NCBI GenBank assembly: GCA_036262055.1 | Contig: DATAJP010000002.1 | Span: 330,177 to 394,176, forward strand | Reading direction: 5' to 3' | Origin: Ignavibacteria bacterium | GTDB lineage: Bacteria; Bacteroidota; Ignavibacteria; Tepidaquicellales; Tepidaquicellaceae | Length of the DNA stretch: 64,000 bases | Part shown: positions 1-8,406 of the stretch, piece by piece | Layout of the letters: each line of letters begins with the position of its first letter | Numbering within the stretch: position 1 is the first letter of the stretch | Program-made: the position numbers and the translations under genes | Notes under the pieces: generated by a model | Told to the model about the DNA's origin: nothing | Databases searched by the model: none | The model's input: the letters and a program-made list of their open reading frames with translations, nothing else

Positions 1-16
1 TGAGTGAGGCGGGTTT

Positions 17-41
17 GACTCTTCGCTTCGCTCATAATGAC
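17..41 (-). repeat. Degenerate copy of dispersed repeat B
   Basis: The stretch reads CTTCGCTTCGCTCA then AATGAC, the reverse complement of the repeat that recurs at 20640, 45500, 62073 and elsewhere. It lies just downstream of the DUF4404 gene. It has lost the usual GATT start and carries a substitution, so it is an old copy. Confidence 0.6.
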
Positions 42-51
42 TTATCTGAAA

Positions 52-306
52 CTAAATACCCATATTAGAGAGCATCGTAGAAATTTCATTTACGTTCTTC
101 ACTAACGTCGGATGTTCTTTTTCAAACTCCAATATCGATTTGCGCAAAGCACTGTAAGATGCTTTGACAGGATTTGTATGCTGTTCTCCCGAACTGATGT
201 ATTCGGTTCGCAAATCATCTATGTTGTTTAAAATTTCTGTTTTCTGGTTTTCCGGAAGTTTTGAGTTTCTTACATTCTCTTCCAGTTCTGTTAATTTATG
301 AAGCAT
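52..306 (-). CDS. DUF4404 family small protein
   Basis: An 84-residue soluble, mostly helical protein. The C-terminal third (FEKEHPTLVKNVNEISTMLS followed by NMGI) matches what I recall of the DUF4404 signature, where a conserved FE.EHP.L block precedes a short terminal helix ending in MGI. The length fits the family, which is usually 80-90 residues. Its function is unknown. The start ATG at 306 is overlapped by the end of a possible small membrane ORF (296-451), which suggests the two may be translationally coupled. The gene lies downstream of the kinase and response regulator pair on the same strand. Confidence 0.6.
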   Translation of the reverse strand: MLHKLTELEENVRNSKLPENQKTEILNNIDDLRTEYISSGEQHTNPVKASYSALRKSILEFEKEHPTLVKNVNEISTMLSNMGI

Positions 307-451
307 TGTTCCTCTCTTTGTTCGAATAAAAAAATATTATTATGAAAATTACCGATATGATTAATATCCCCGCAGATAACGGTGCGGCATAAATTGCAGC
401 AATTATAAAAGGAATTAAAATTATAACGGATACCTTAAATAAAAATGACAA
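296..451 (-). CDS. Possible small two-helix membrane protein
   Basis: A 51-codon frame opens with TTG at 451-449 and stops with TAA at 298-296, inside the first codons of the DUF4404 gene. The product would have two hydrophobic helices (VSVIILIPFIIAAIYAA and GILIISVIFIIIFF) joined by a short turn, followed by a basic tail SNKERNNAS. It fills most of the gap between the response regulator and the DUF4404 gene on their strand. No ATG is available, and I recognise no family. Hydrophobic frames can arise by chance in AT-rich DNA, so this is a candidate only. Confidence 0.35.
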   Translation of the reverse strand: MSFLFKVSVIILIPFIIAAIYAAPLSAGILIISVIFIIIFFYSNKERNNAS

Positions 452-495
452 GTTTTGAGTAATTATTGGTTGGTGGTAAGTTATGAACTCTCGAA

Positions 496-852
496 TTATT
501 TTAAAAGTCGTTCTATCGTGCTTATAATTTCATCATTATCGAACGGTTTGGTCATAAAAACATCTGCACCAAGCTCCAATGCCCTCTCACGAGTTTTTTC
601 ATCGCCATATGCAGTTAAAATAATTACCGGAAGTTCTTGTCTTATTTTTTTAATTTCGACAAGAAGGTCGAGACCGTCATAACCGGGAAGTTTTTTATCG
701 AGTATGACTAAGTCCGGGTTTTTGGATTTAACCTCAGCAATTACTTTTTCGCCTTCCCCGACTTCGTGTCCGTTATAACCGGATTGTTCCATCAAGACAG
801 ATAATGCAAAACGAATATATTTGTTATCGTCAACAATTAAAATTTTTTTCAT
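496..852 (-). CDS. Receiver-only response regulator (CheY-like)
   Basis: A 118-residue stand-alone receiver domain of standard length. It shows the acidic pocket D8-D9, the phospho-acceptor D52 in LVILDKKLPG, T80 in ILTAYGD and the conserved K102 in MTKPFD. There is no output domain, so it acts by protein contact or as a phosphorelay intermediate. Its start lies 3 bp after the stop of the large histidine kinase, so the two are almost certainly co-transcribed and cognate: the kinase would phosphorylate D52. The downstream target is not visible here. Confidence 0.93.
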   Translation of the reverse strand: MKKILIVDDNKYIRFALSVLMEQSGYNGHEVGEGEKVIAEVKSKNPDLVILDKKLPGYDGLDLLVEIKKIRQELPVIILTAYGDEKTRERALELGADVFMTKPFDNDEIISTIERLLK

Positions 853-855
853 GTA

Positions 856-3800
856 TTAGCATTCTTTACAGACAGGCAGTCGTATGATAATTTCCGTGCC
901 TTCGTTAACTTTACTATTAATATTTAATTTCCCTGAATTTGCTTTTATAACTTCATAAGCCAGATTTAAACCCAATCCGGTTCCGGCATCCTTTGTAGTA
1001 AAAAACGGCTCAAGAACCTTATTCAGATTTTCAGATTTTATTCCTATTCCGGTATCCTTAAATGACACAATTACCTCATTTGTGTTATTGTCTGCTTTGG
1101 CAGAAATTTTCAATTCACCTCCATGCGGCATCGCATCTATTGAGTTCGAAACGAAATTTAAAAATGCAGTTTGCAGTTTTTCCTGATTTGTTTTTACTTT
1201 CGGAAGATTCTCGTTTAATTCTATGCTAAGAGAAACATTATATTTATCACACCTTGGTTTTACAAGGTTATAAAGATTTTCAATAATGTCGCTTATCTTA
1301 GTCGATTTAAGATTTACATTATGCGGTGATGCAATCATCAATAAATCTTTGATGATATTGTTTGCAATGTCTGAATTTACCAATATATAATCCAAATGCT
1401 GCCTTACTCTGATATCAAGACTTTTATCTTTATTCAGAAGCTGTGCAAGAGCGCTTATGTTTGCAAGCGGATTCCGGATTTCATGTGCTATGCCGGATGC
1501 AAATCTTCCGAGTGATGCAAGCTTTTCCGAATGAATGAGCTCTTCATGAGCATCTTTTAATTTTTCTTCCGTTCTTTTTCTTTCGGATATTTCTCTTTCC
1601 ATTTCTTCAACAATAATATGCAGTTCCTTTGTTCTTTCAGCTACACGCTCTTCCATTTTCAGATATGAATCCTTCAATTCTTTTTCGACTTTTTTCATCA
1701 GAGAAATATCAGTCACTGACGCTAGCCAGCCGGAGGGTTTTCCTTCGCTATCCTTGATGGGATTAACATTTACAAGCACATCGAATCTTTCACCGTTTTT
1801 CTTGCAGAATTTAAGCTCAAATCCGTTTGGAGGCGCTGTGCCCTGCAAAGTTTTTGCAAAGGCATTGTTTATGTTTTCTATTTCTTCAGGAGGCCAATAA
1901 AAAAACGGAGGCGTTGCCGCTGTAAGTTCTTCTTCAGTCCAGCCCAGCATATTGCACAAAGCCGGATTAACATACGTTTGCGTTCCGTTAAAATTTATAG
2001 CAGCTATTCCTGATGCTACCGAATTTTCAATGGCTTTCCTGAATGAATATTCTTCATTTAATTTTTTTTCGGCAAGTTTTCTCTCTGATATGTCTCTTGC
2101 AACGCAGAAACTCATTCCCGGAATGAAGTTTGCTTTTGAAACCCATTCTGCCTGAACAATTGAACCGTCAAGAGCCATTAACGGAAACTCTCCCCTGAAA
2201 TAACCGGTGTTTTTTAAATCTTCAAATGCCTTTGCCGCATGATGAAACATACCCGGCGGCATAAACCTGCTGAAATTTTGACCGATTATTTCTTCACGGG
2301 TGCCTTTTAGCATTCTGCAATAACTTTCATTAACATTTACGTAGGTTCCGTTATTATCAACAATCAAAATTCCATCAAGGGTTGATTCAAATAATGATTG
2401 ATATGTATCCTGTGCTATTTGCTTTTCCTCTTCAGCTTTCTTCATTGCAAGATAGTTTCCTATCTGTCTACCCGATGCATTAAGCACATTAAGCAAATCT
2501 TCTTTCGGCTCCAGAATATTTTTATTGAAGCATTCTATAACAGCTATTATTTCATTTTCATTTTTCACTGGAAATGCCAGACCTGCATGTAAATCTGCTT
2601 CCACAGCTAACGGCGCGCGGGGGAAATTATTATCAGATGTTACATCGTGCACCCATGCCGGAGCGCCTGTTTCCCAGACTCTTCCCGGAAGCCCTTCTCC
2701 ATTTTCAAATGTTCTTTCCTGCTCCACCATCTTAGAATACTTTTCATTGTTCTCGGGCTTGCACCAGGAATTTTCGATTCGTAAAACATTCGATTTATTA
2801 TCAACAATCCATAACGCACCAAGCTCCCATCCTATGCCTTCACAGATTGATTTAAGAACTTTTTGTGCAGCTTCCTTTGATGTTCCTGACCCGGCAAGTG
2901 CTTTAGAAATAGAATATTGTATATTGAGATACCTCTCGAATTTTTTCCGCTCATTTATATCCACAAGAACATTTACTGCTCCCAATAATTTACCCGAATC
3001 ATCATAAATAGGATTTGCATGTGCAAGAACTGTAACTTTATTTCCGGTCGGCTGTTCAACTACAATTTCTTCTCCGTTATAATCCTGTTCGTTATGTAAT
3101 GCACGTGCCATCCAGCATGTATTGTGATTTATCAACTCACTATTAAGAAAAAGCCTAAAAGAACCGCAGTAGCGGTCAACCGGGTCATTTAATTTAGGAG
3201 CGCGTCCCCATACCTCAAGCGCTTTTTCATTGTAATATGTGATTAACCCTTCTGCATCGCAAGTATAAGCCCCTGCGGGAAGCTTATCAAGCAAACGTTG
3301 AAGCATTGTCCATCTGCGTCTTTCTGCTTCGCGAAGCGCATGCTCACGTTCCTGAACTTCCATTTCTAATTTCCGCTTCTCCGTAATATCTTTGGTAAAA
3401 CACCGGGTATGAATAAATTTTCCGTCTTCGAAATAAACATTGGATGAAATCAAAACGTGTTTTATGGAGCCATCTTTGCACTTCAACTGTGCTTCATAGC
3501 TATGAACTGTTTCATTGTCCGTTAAGCGCGTAAGTATCTCATTTATTTTTTCCTGACTGTGATGAAATTCGGAAACGTGATGACCTATATACTCATCTTC
3601 TGTGTATCCAAGCAAATCCAGTTCGGTTTTGTTTGCCCAAATAATTTTTCCATCGGGTCCGATCCAATGAAGTCCGACCGATGCATTTTCAATAAAATCT
3701 TTTAAATCTTTCTGGCTGTCTTCCAGTGATTTCCTGCTTTTGTTTTTTTCGATTATTGCTGCAGAAAAACTTATTGACATTACGGTTATGATTCCGATAA

Positions 3801-4752
3801 ACGCCTGCAAAAACAAAAGAGAATCATTGAGTGAATCCACCACAAAAGGACCGTACCTTTCAAGTGTTCCCCATATTGCTACAACACTGATTGCAAATGC
3901 TGCAGTTGTTATAAAGCGCTGTGAAAAACGGAAAGCTATCCAGACAAATGGTGGTATTATGAGATAGCTGAATGGATAATGGTTTTCTGCAGGGTACGAT
4001 AATGGAGTAAAAATTATGACACAGACAACTGCAAGAGTCAGTATTACAAGAGTGCCCTCAACAATTTTTTCTTTATTAATTTTAATTTGTGGATTTAAAA
4101 TCCATTGAATGAGCAATGGTGCCACGAGAAACGCACCTACTGCATCACCAAGCCACCATGTAAGCCAAACTGAAACATAATTGTTCCAGTTTACAAAACC
4201 AAAAAAAGAAAGACTTGTAACACCTATGGTTGCGCTGATTGTTGTTGCAAGAATTCCTGCAAATATTGAAAACTTTAATATATCATATACATTTCCAAAA
4301 GCATGCTTTCCGTTTGCAAATTTGTTTACAAGATATGCAGCAACAAGACCTTCGAGAGTATTACCGATTGCAATAAATATGGAAGTCGGAATATCTCCCG
4401 TCGTTGTAACATTAATTAAGAATGCCCCCAGCAGAATAGCCGGAAAAATATGATAACCTCTTAATAAGAAAAATGCTATTGCTATACCCGTCGGCGCCCA
4501 TACTGCAGTTGCGCTTGCATTTTCATAAGCAAGCTTAAGCCCTAGCTTACCCGCGAAAAAATAAATAACAAAAATAATAAACATTAAACCAATTTCAGCT
4601 AATGTATTATTTTTTTTATTTGGATTTACTGAAGGAATATGAGAATTAATGAGACTATCCCCATTGGATTGTCCCTTTAGGATGGTTGAAAAAGGAAATA
4701 GATTTTTAGCTAACTTGCCATTAGCCTTATTTTCACGCAAGAGATTTTTCAT
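856..4752 (-). CDS. MASE1/multi-PAS/GAF sensor histidine kinase
   Basis: A 1298-residue membrane kinase. Residues ~50-335 form a MASE1-type sensory region with about eight membrane helices, including FFAGKLGLKLAYENASATAV and the tryptophan-rich WLTWWLGDAVGAFLVAPLL. PAS domains follow at ~350-460 and ~485-600, then a GAF domain at ~610-755, two more PAS domains at ~765-885 and ~890-1015, and a coiled coil to ~1075. The HisKA box has H1090 in FASGIAHEIRNPL. The ATPase domain shows NSIDAM, DTGIGI, FFTTK and GTGLGL. No receiver is fused; the partner is the adjacent CheY-like gene. The signal is unknown. PAS and GAF modules commonly bind small ligands or haem, but no haem-specific motif is evident. 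Confidence 0.93.
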   Translation of the reverse strand: MKNLLRENKANGKLAKNLFPFSTILKGQSNGDSLINSHIPSVNPNKKNNTLAEIGLMFIIFVIYFFAGKLGLKLAYENASATAVWAPTGIAIAFFLLRGYHIFPAILLGAFLINVTTTGDIPTSIFIAIGNTLEGLVAAYLVNKFANGKHAFGNVYDILKFSIFAGILATTISATIGVTSLSFFGFVNWNNYVSVWLTWWLGDAVGAFLVAPLLIQWILNPQIKINKEKIVEGTLVILTLAVVCVIIFTPLSYPAENHYPFSYLIIPPFVWIAFRFSQRFITTAAFAISVVAIWGTLERYGPFVVDSLNDSLLFLQAFIGIITVMSISFSAAIIEKNKSRKSLEDSQKDLKDFIENASVGLHWIGPDGKIIWANKTELDLLGYTEDEYIGHHVSEFHHSQEKINEILTRLTDNETVHSYEAQLKCKDGSIKHVLISSNVYFEDGKFIHTRCFTKDITEKRKLEMEVQEREHALREAERRRWTMLQRLLDKLPAGAYTCDAEGLITYYNEKALEVWGRAPKLNDPVDRYCGSFRLFLNSELINHNTCWMARALHNEQDYNGEEIVVEQPTGNKVTVLAHANPIYDDSGKLLGAVNVLVDINERKKFERYLNIQYSISKALAGSGTSKEAAQKVLKSICEGIGWELGALWIVDNKSNVLRIENSWCKPENNEKYSKMVEQERTFENGEGLPGRVWETGAPAWVHDVTSDNNFPRAPLAVEADLHAGLAFPVKNENEIIAVIECFNKNILEPKEDLLNVLNASGRQIGNYLAMKKAEEEKQIAQDTYQSLFESTLDGILIVDNNGTYVNVNESYCRMLKGTREEIIGQNFSRFMPPGMFHHAAKAFEDLKNTGYFRGEFPLMALDGSIVQAEWVSKANFIPGMSFCVARDISERKLAEKKLNEEYSFRKAIENSVASGIAAINFNGTQTYVNPALCNMLGWTEEELTAATPPFFYWPPEEIENINNAFAKTLQGTAPPNGFELKFCKKNGERFDVLVNVNPIKDSEGKPSGWLASVTDISLMKKVEKELKDSYLKMEERVAERTKELHIIVEEMEREISERKRTEEKLKDAHEELIHSEKLASLGRFASGIAHEIRNPLANISALAQLLNKDKSLDIRVRQHLDYILVNSDIANNIIKDLLMIASPHNVNLKSTKISDIIENLYNLVKPRCDKYNVSLSIELNENLPKVKTNQEKLQTAFLNFVSNSIDAMPHGGELKISAKADNNTNEVIVSFKDTGIGIKSENLNKVLEPFFTTKDAGTGLGLNLAYEVIKANSGKLNINSKVNEGTEIIIRLPVCKEC

Positions 4753-4877
4753 AACTTTCCTTCGGGTAAATGAAGATTAAGCTATGAAGTCTGAAAGGGT
4801 AATTTTAACTAAAATAAATAAGAAAATAAACAGTAATTTATGTTATTATATACTGTTTTTATTGAAATTTGTTTCGA

Positions 4878-5720
4878 TTATTTCAATTTTTTAACTTTTT
4901 CAGGGTGCCTTTTGGAAAGGAAATTAATCGTTGATTTAACAGCTCTTTGAACAACAGGTCTTAAATCGGAGTTAAGCAGCAAAAGTGTCTGCAAAGCATA
5001 TTCGGGATATTTATTCCCGAAGCTGTTTTTATATGTCATTGCAAGATTCCACCTCAAGTGTTCGTCTTTTTTCTTCGTCCATTTCAAAATTTGCTTCTGA
5101 ACTTTTTGCGGATACCTGTTTGCAAAATAAGAACCGAGAATGAACGGTCCTAAATTTTTCTTTACATAAACCGAACTATCCGTTAAAAGTTTTTCAATAA
5201 GCTTTAATGCTTTAGTTAAATTTTTTTCTTCGTCAATTAAACCATGTGCGGAAAATAATACAGCGCGTCTTACGTTTTCGGATTTATGTTTGCAAAGTTT
5301 GCACATGTAATCATAAAGTTCAGGATTTGCATTCAGAACTCCAGCAAAAGCTCCGCCTGCGCTTTCCCTTACTTCCCAATTTTTATCATCGGCAATTTTA
5401 CACAGCCATTTTTTCACATCAGCAGGGTTTTGTTTGTAACCTCTTCTGAGCAAAGCAATGCCTATTTCTTTTGCATTATCACTTTTAACCGACAGAAATT
5501 TTTTTCCTGTGGTATAAAAATCTTTGACGGGATTTTTTGAGTTCTTATTTATGAATTTTGTTATTTCGGTTATGACAAACCTTTTATCTTTTGTCTTTGC
5601 GGTGCCTGCGTGAGCAGTTGAATGCTTGTCCAAAATAAAAATGATTTCCGGATATTTCTTCACGGAAATCATTTTTAAAATTTCTTTTTTTTCTTTTTCG
5701 GATAATAAGCTGTCTTTCAT
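4878..5720 (-). CDS. HEAT-repeat protein, AlkD-like
   Basis: A 280-residue all-helical protein without signal peptide. Consecutive ~35-residue helical pairs are visible, e.g. WEVRESAGGAFAGVLNANPE, ENVRRAVLFSAHGLI, VYVKKNLGPFILGSYFANRY and LRWNLAMTYKN, the pattern of HEAT repeats. The layout resembles proteins annotated as DNA alkylation repair (AlkD) or generic HEAT-repeat proteins. The catalytic aspartate and aromatic cleft of AlkD cannot be assigned confidently by eye, so glycosylase activity is not claimed. It is the upstream neighbour of nothing obviously related; a DUF1801 gene precedes it by 18 bp and could share its transcript. Confidence 0.6.
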   Translation of the reverse strand: MKDSLLSEKEKKEILKMISVKKYPEIIFILDKHSTAHAGTAKTKDKRFVITEITKFINKNSKNPVKDFYTTGKKFLSVKSDNAKEIGIALLRRGYKQNPADVKKWLCKIADDKNWEVRESAGGAFAGVLNANPELYDYMCKLCKHKSENVRRAVLFSAHGLIDEEKNLTKALKLIEKLLTDSSVYVKKNLGPFILGSYFANRYPQKVQKQILKWTKKKDEHLRWNLAMTYKNSFGNKYPEYALQTLLLLNSDLRPVVQRAVKSTINFLSKRHPEKVKKLK

Positions 5721-5738
5721 CTAATGAATTACCCCGCT

Positions 5739-6161
5739 TTATCCATGCCCAAACCCATGTCTTATTGCTTCTTCAAGTATATTAATATTTATATCTTTCA
5801 AAGTTTTGAACTTAATGCAATATCCGCTTACACTCGCCTTGCCGAGTTTTTTTCCATATGTATAAGCTAAGTATTTCTTATCTTCAATACTAAGAATATA
5901 GACAGAGATTCCTGTTGTGTTTGCGCTGATGCCAATTTGATAAAACTCTCTGGTTTTTCCATCAGCATATTTTATGGTGTGAAATCCATATCCTATGTTA
6001 GGATTAGAAACAACTTTATTTTCACTGTTCTTGCCATCCAGGAACCATAATTTACATTTTGGCATTATTTGCAGAATGATGCGGTGCAACGCTTGCATGT
6101 CGCTGCGTTTTGGTTCAGGTTGGCTGTCTATATACTTTTTAATTTGTTCTTGTATGCTCAT
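5739..6161 (-). CDS. DUF1801 domain protein
   Basis: A 140-residue soluble protein. The opening pattern (IQEQIKKYIDSQPEPKRSDM then QALHRIIL) followed by a substrate-like pocket region (GYGFHTIKYADG.. FYQIGIS) matches the DUF1801/YdhG family, in which a helical N-terminus precedes a small mixed alpha/beta domain. Members are widespread and biochemically uncharacterised. The first ATG at 6161 gives a natural N-terminus. It sits 18 bp upstream of the HEAT-repeat gene on the same strand and 27 bp downstream of the TPR gene, so these three may be one operon. Confidence 0.65.
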   Translation of the reverse strand: MSIQEQIKKYIDSQPEPKRSDMQALHRIILQIMPKCKLWFLDGKNSENKVVSNPNIGYGFHTIKYADGKTREFYQIGISANTTGISVYILSIEDKKYLAYTYGKKLGKASVSGYCIKFKTLKDININILEEAIRHGFGHG

Positions 6162-6188
6162 AATATCTTTTAAAGTATAGAAAGTTTT

Positions 6189-6962
6189 TTACTTTCCTGT
6201 TTTTTCATTATACTGTTTTTCAACAAAACTTTTAATGAAACCTGACTCAGGGTCAATTGCAAGAGCCATATCAATATATTCTTTCGCTTTTGCCATGTCG
6301 CCTTCTTTATCCCGTTTCATAAGCGCGAGAGCGTAATATCCATAAAGCTGGTCCTGCCCCCAATCGGGATATGTTTCGTTCACTTCTTTCCTGATTTTAA
6401 AATACTCTTCGGATTTCTGAAACTGCTCGAGCGCTTTTTCCTCACCTCCGCCAAATGCTGCAGGAGTCCAGTAAAGCGATATCCCTTTTACAAGAAAATA
6501 CCTGGGATTATTCGGGTCGGCTGATTTGGACATTTCTTCAGCTTGCTGTGAAGCTGAAATTATGTCCATCATTTTATCCTGCTCATAAAGCCATCTGTTG
6601 AAAGTTGCCGCAAGACGCAAAACATATGCATCTGAGAAATTCGGATTTTTATCAATTACTTTATCAAGTGTAGTAAACGCAGACTCGGTATATTTTTTTA
6701 TATTCTCTTTATCTTCTTTTTGAGAATGAATCAGAGCAAGATTATAATCCGTGAATGCTATCCAGTAGTTAACAAGCCACTCGTCTTTTTTGAGCTGTAA
6801 AATTCTTTCAAACTGACCGCGAACTTTTATAAGCTCTTTCTCATCAGCTTTATTTACAGCGTTTTTGAAATTTAGTTTGGCTTTCACCATCGCGTCGGAA
6901 AAATCATCCGCCTGCGCATAAGAAAAAACCAGAAGAAATAATATTACAAATATTTTTTTCAT
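6189..6962 (-). CDS. Secreted tetratricopeptide-repeat protein
   Basis: A 257-residue protein that begins with a cleavable signal peptide (MKKIFVILFLLVFSYAQA), so it is periplasmic. The mature part is helical, with TPR-like units (e.g. LVNYWIAFTDYNLALIHSQ, KYTESAFTTLDKVIDKNPNF, and MAKAKEYIDMALAIDPESGF near the end). TPR domains serve as protein-binding scaffolds; no enzymatic motif is present. Similar periplasmic TPR proteins are common in Bacteroidota. The function is unknown. Confidence 0.75.
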   Translation of the reverse strand: MKKIFVILFLLVFSYAQADDFSDAMVKAKLNFKNAVNKADEKELIKVRGQFERILQLKKDEWLVNYWIAFTDYNLALIHSQKEDKENIKKYTESAFTTLDKVIDKNPNFSDAYVLRLAATFNRWLYEQDKMMDIISASQQAEEMSKSADPNNPRYFLVKGISLYWTPAAFGGGEEKALEQFQKSEEYFKIRKEVNETYPDWGQDQLYGYYALALMKRDKEGDMAKAKEYIDMALAIDPESGFIKSFVEKQYNEKTGK

Positions 6963-7055
6963 GACTTAAATTTTTTGATTACTATAAAAATAAAGGATTT
7001 AAAAATGTATAACGAGGATAAATAAAAGTAGGATTTTATATATAAAATTAAAAAC

Positions 7056-7080
7056 GGCTTCCTCCATGCTAAAAGAAGCC
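7056..7080 (-). terminator. Intrinsic terminator after the first paralogue
   Basis: On the minus strand GGCTTC pairs with GAAGCC and is followed by a run of T (the A-rich stretch 7046-7054 on the plus strand). T residues also flank the other side, so it may work in both directions. Its stem resembles the hairpin at 7578-7611. Confidence 0.75.
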
Positions 7081-7110
7081 ATTTTTTTAAGATAATTTAA
7101 ACTTAATTAA

Positions 7111-7542
7111 CTATTGTTGTGTCAGAGTAATTGTAGCAGTTTTACAAAGATTTACATCCTGCATTATGTATTCTGTTCCGTTCTCTCCGGTGAACTTGAT
7201 ATCCCATATGCATTTTTCGGGAGAAACATCTGTGAAGGTAAAATCGAATGTCTCACCGTTTGCAATAACATCTTTAGGAATAACATCTTCACCCCAGGTA
7301 TTAGCATCATTAGGAGAAATGAACACATCAATTAATGTCATTCCGGTATTATTGACCATTGAAAAATTCTGAACGGCATTATCGGTGCTGCTCGATGACG
7401 TTGTGTTTGAACCTGAATTTGTTGTCTGCTGCTGCTGTGTTGTGGTTTGCTGATTTGTTGTTGGTGCTCCTTTATCTTTTGAACAAGATTGCAGAGTAAC
7501 AACAAAAGCAACCATAAATAAAAATTTGAATAAATTTTTCAT
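7111..7542 (-). CDS. Small lipoprotein, paralogue of 7635-7970
   Basis: The ATG at 7542 is preferred over the upstream ATG at 7593, because it places a lipoprotein signal directly at the N-terminus: MKNLFKFLF..., hydrophobic core, then VVTLQSC. This gives a 143-residue product. A Thr/Gln/Ser-rich linker follows the lipidated cysteine. The C-terminal ~85 residues form a compact domain (NNTGMTLIDVFISP.. WGEDVIPKDV.. FDFTFTDV.. CIWDI.. VNLC). The same domain occurs in the neighbouring gene and, as I recall, in proteobacterial secreted proteins often mislabelled as argininosuccinate lyase. Two conserved cysteines could form a disulfide. Function unknown. Confidence 0.7.
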   Translation of the reverse strand: MKNLFKFLFMVAFVVTLQSCSKDKGAPTTNQQTTTQQQQTTNSGSNTTSSSSTDNAVQNFSMVNNTGMTLIDVFISPNDANTWGEDVIPKDVIANGETFDFTFTDVSPEKCIWDIKFTGENGTEYIMQDVNLCKTATITLTQQ

Positions 7543-7577
7543 AAAGTAGTTGAGGTTTATTTTAATTAAAATAAAAA

Positions 7578-7611
7578 AATAGCTTCTATTCAAAAAGAAA
7601 GAGAAGCTATT
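7578..7611 (-). terminator. Intrinsic terminator between the tandem paralogues
   Basis: AATAGCTTCT pairs with AGAAGCTATT, and on the minus strand it runs into seven T. It lies only 36 bp upstream of the ATG at 7542, so the second paralogue depends on read-through or on a promoter overlapping the hairpin. Confidence 0.75.
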
Positions 7612-7634
7612 TTAAAATCAGAATTTCTAAAAAC

Positions 7635-7970
7635 TTAATTCTTTGTAAGAGTAATTGTGGTTATCTCGCAAAGATTAACTCCTTTCATATAATATTTCAC
7701 ACCATCATCGGCTGTGAACATTATATCCCACATACATTGCTCAGCTGATACATCTGTGAAAGTGAAATCGAATGTTTCACCATCAAGAATCATATCTTTT
7801 GGAATGACATCCGGTCCCCATGAATCGGAATCACTCGGAGAAATGAACACGTCAATAAGGGTCATTCCCGTATTGTTTGTCATTGAGAAATTTTGGTTCT
7901 GAGCCTGAACCGAGGAATTAAGAATAAATAGCGCTCCTAATAAAAAAAGGTAAAGTAAAGATTTTTTCAT
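7635..7970 (-). CDS. Secreted single-domain protein (paralogue pair)
   Basis: A 111-residue protein with a classical signal peptide (MKKSLLYLFLLGALFILNSS, cleavage near VQA-QNQ) and no lipobox cysteine. The mature protein is almost only the domain shared with the next gene: NNTGMTLIDVFISPSDSDSW, VIPKDM, GETFDFTFTDVS, CMWDI, VNLCEITTITL. The two copies are about 70% identical across this domain by eye, so they arose by tandem duplication. The upstream copy is soluble and periplasmic or secreted, while the downstream copy is lipidated. No catalytic residues are apparent; the fold is probably an all-beta sandwich. Confidence 0.7.
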   Translation of the reverse strand: MKKSLLYLFLLGALFILNSSVQAQNQNFSMTNNTGMTLIDVFISPSDSDSWGPDVIPKDMILDGETFDFTFTDVSAEQCMWDIMFTADDGVKYYMKGVNLCEITTITLTKN

Positions 7971-8406
7971 TTTTGGTTTAAATTTTTTGGTTTTGGGAAA
8001 ATGATTGATAAAAAAGGAAGTTTCTTCCTTATAATCAATTCAAATCATATACTAAAACGGATGTAACTAGTTCCCAAAATTTAAAAAATAAAATTTTTTG
8101 CTATATTTTAGCTATTAAATATGTGATTTTACAGTATTATTGCTTAGTTTGCAAGAATGGAATTGGTGTGCTTAAAAAAAATCTGCGCCAAATAAAATCA
8201 TTGAGCGCAGATTTGAAAGAAATGTTTCACACAGAGAGTGAGATACTACAGTGACTTTTCCATTGGAGTAATTCCTTATTTTTTAAAATTATAAAAATAA
8301 GTTTAAAATATGTCCTGCAATTATTCTCACATCATTAGGAGGTTGTTGCAACCTTCTATTATATAAAAACAAAAATTTATAAAAACAGTTCCGGCTTATT
8401 AAGAAT
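7971..8406. other. Intergenic stretch, 436 bp, 3' region of a receptor gene
   Basis: AT-rich non-coding DNA. It contains a strong minus-strand terminator at 8179-8214, about 190 bp beyond the receptor stop codon. A small hairpin (AGGTTG TTG CAACCT) lies at 8340-8354 within that long 3' leader. The remaining 8215-8339 and 7971-8178 show no convincing ORF. The promoter of the 7635-7970 gene should lie within 7971-8100. Confidence 0.6.
8179..8214 (-). terminator. Intrinsic terminator of the TonB receptor transcript
   Basis: A perfect 10-bp stem, AAATCTGCGC with GCGCAGATTT and a 16-nt loop. On the minus strand it is followed by eight T. It implies a 3' untranslated region of about 190 nt after the receptor stop codon at 8407. 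Confidence 0.85.

Noticed and set aside
2525-3007. Plus-strand 160-codon frame
   Set aside because: Antisense to the GAF and PAS region of the histidine kinase.
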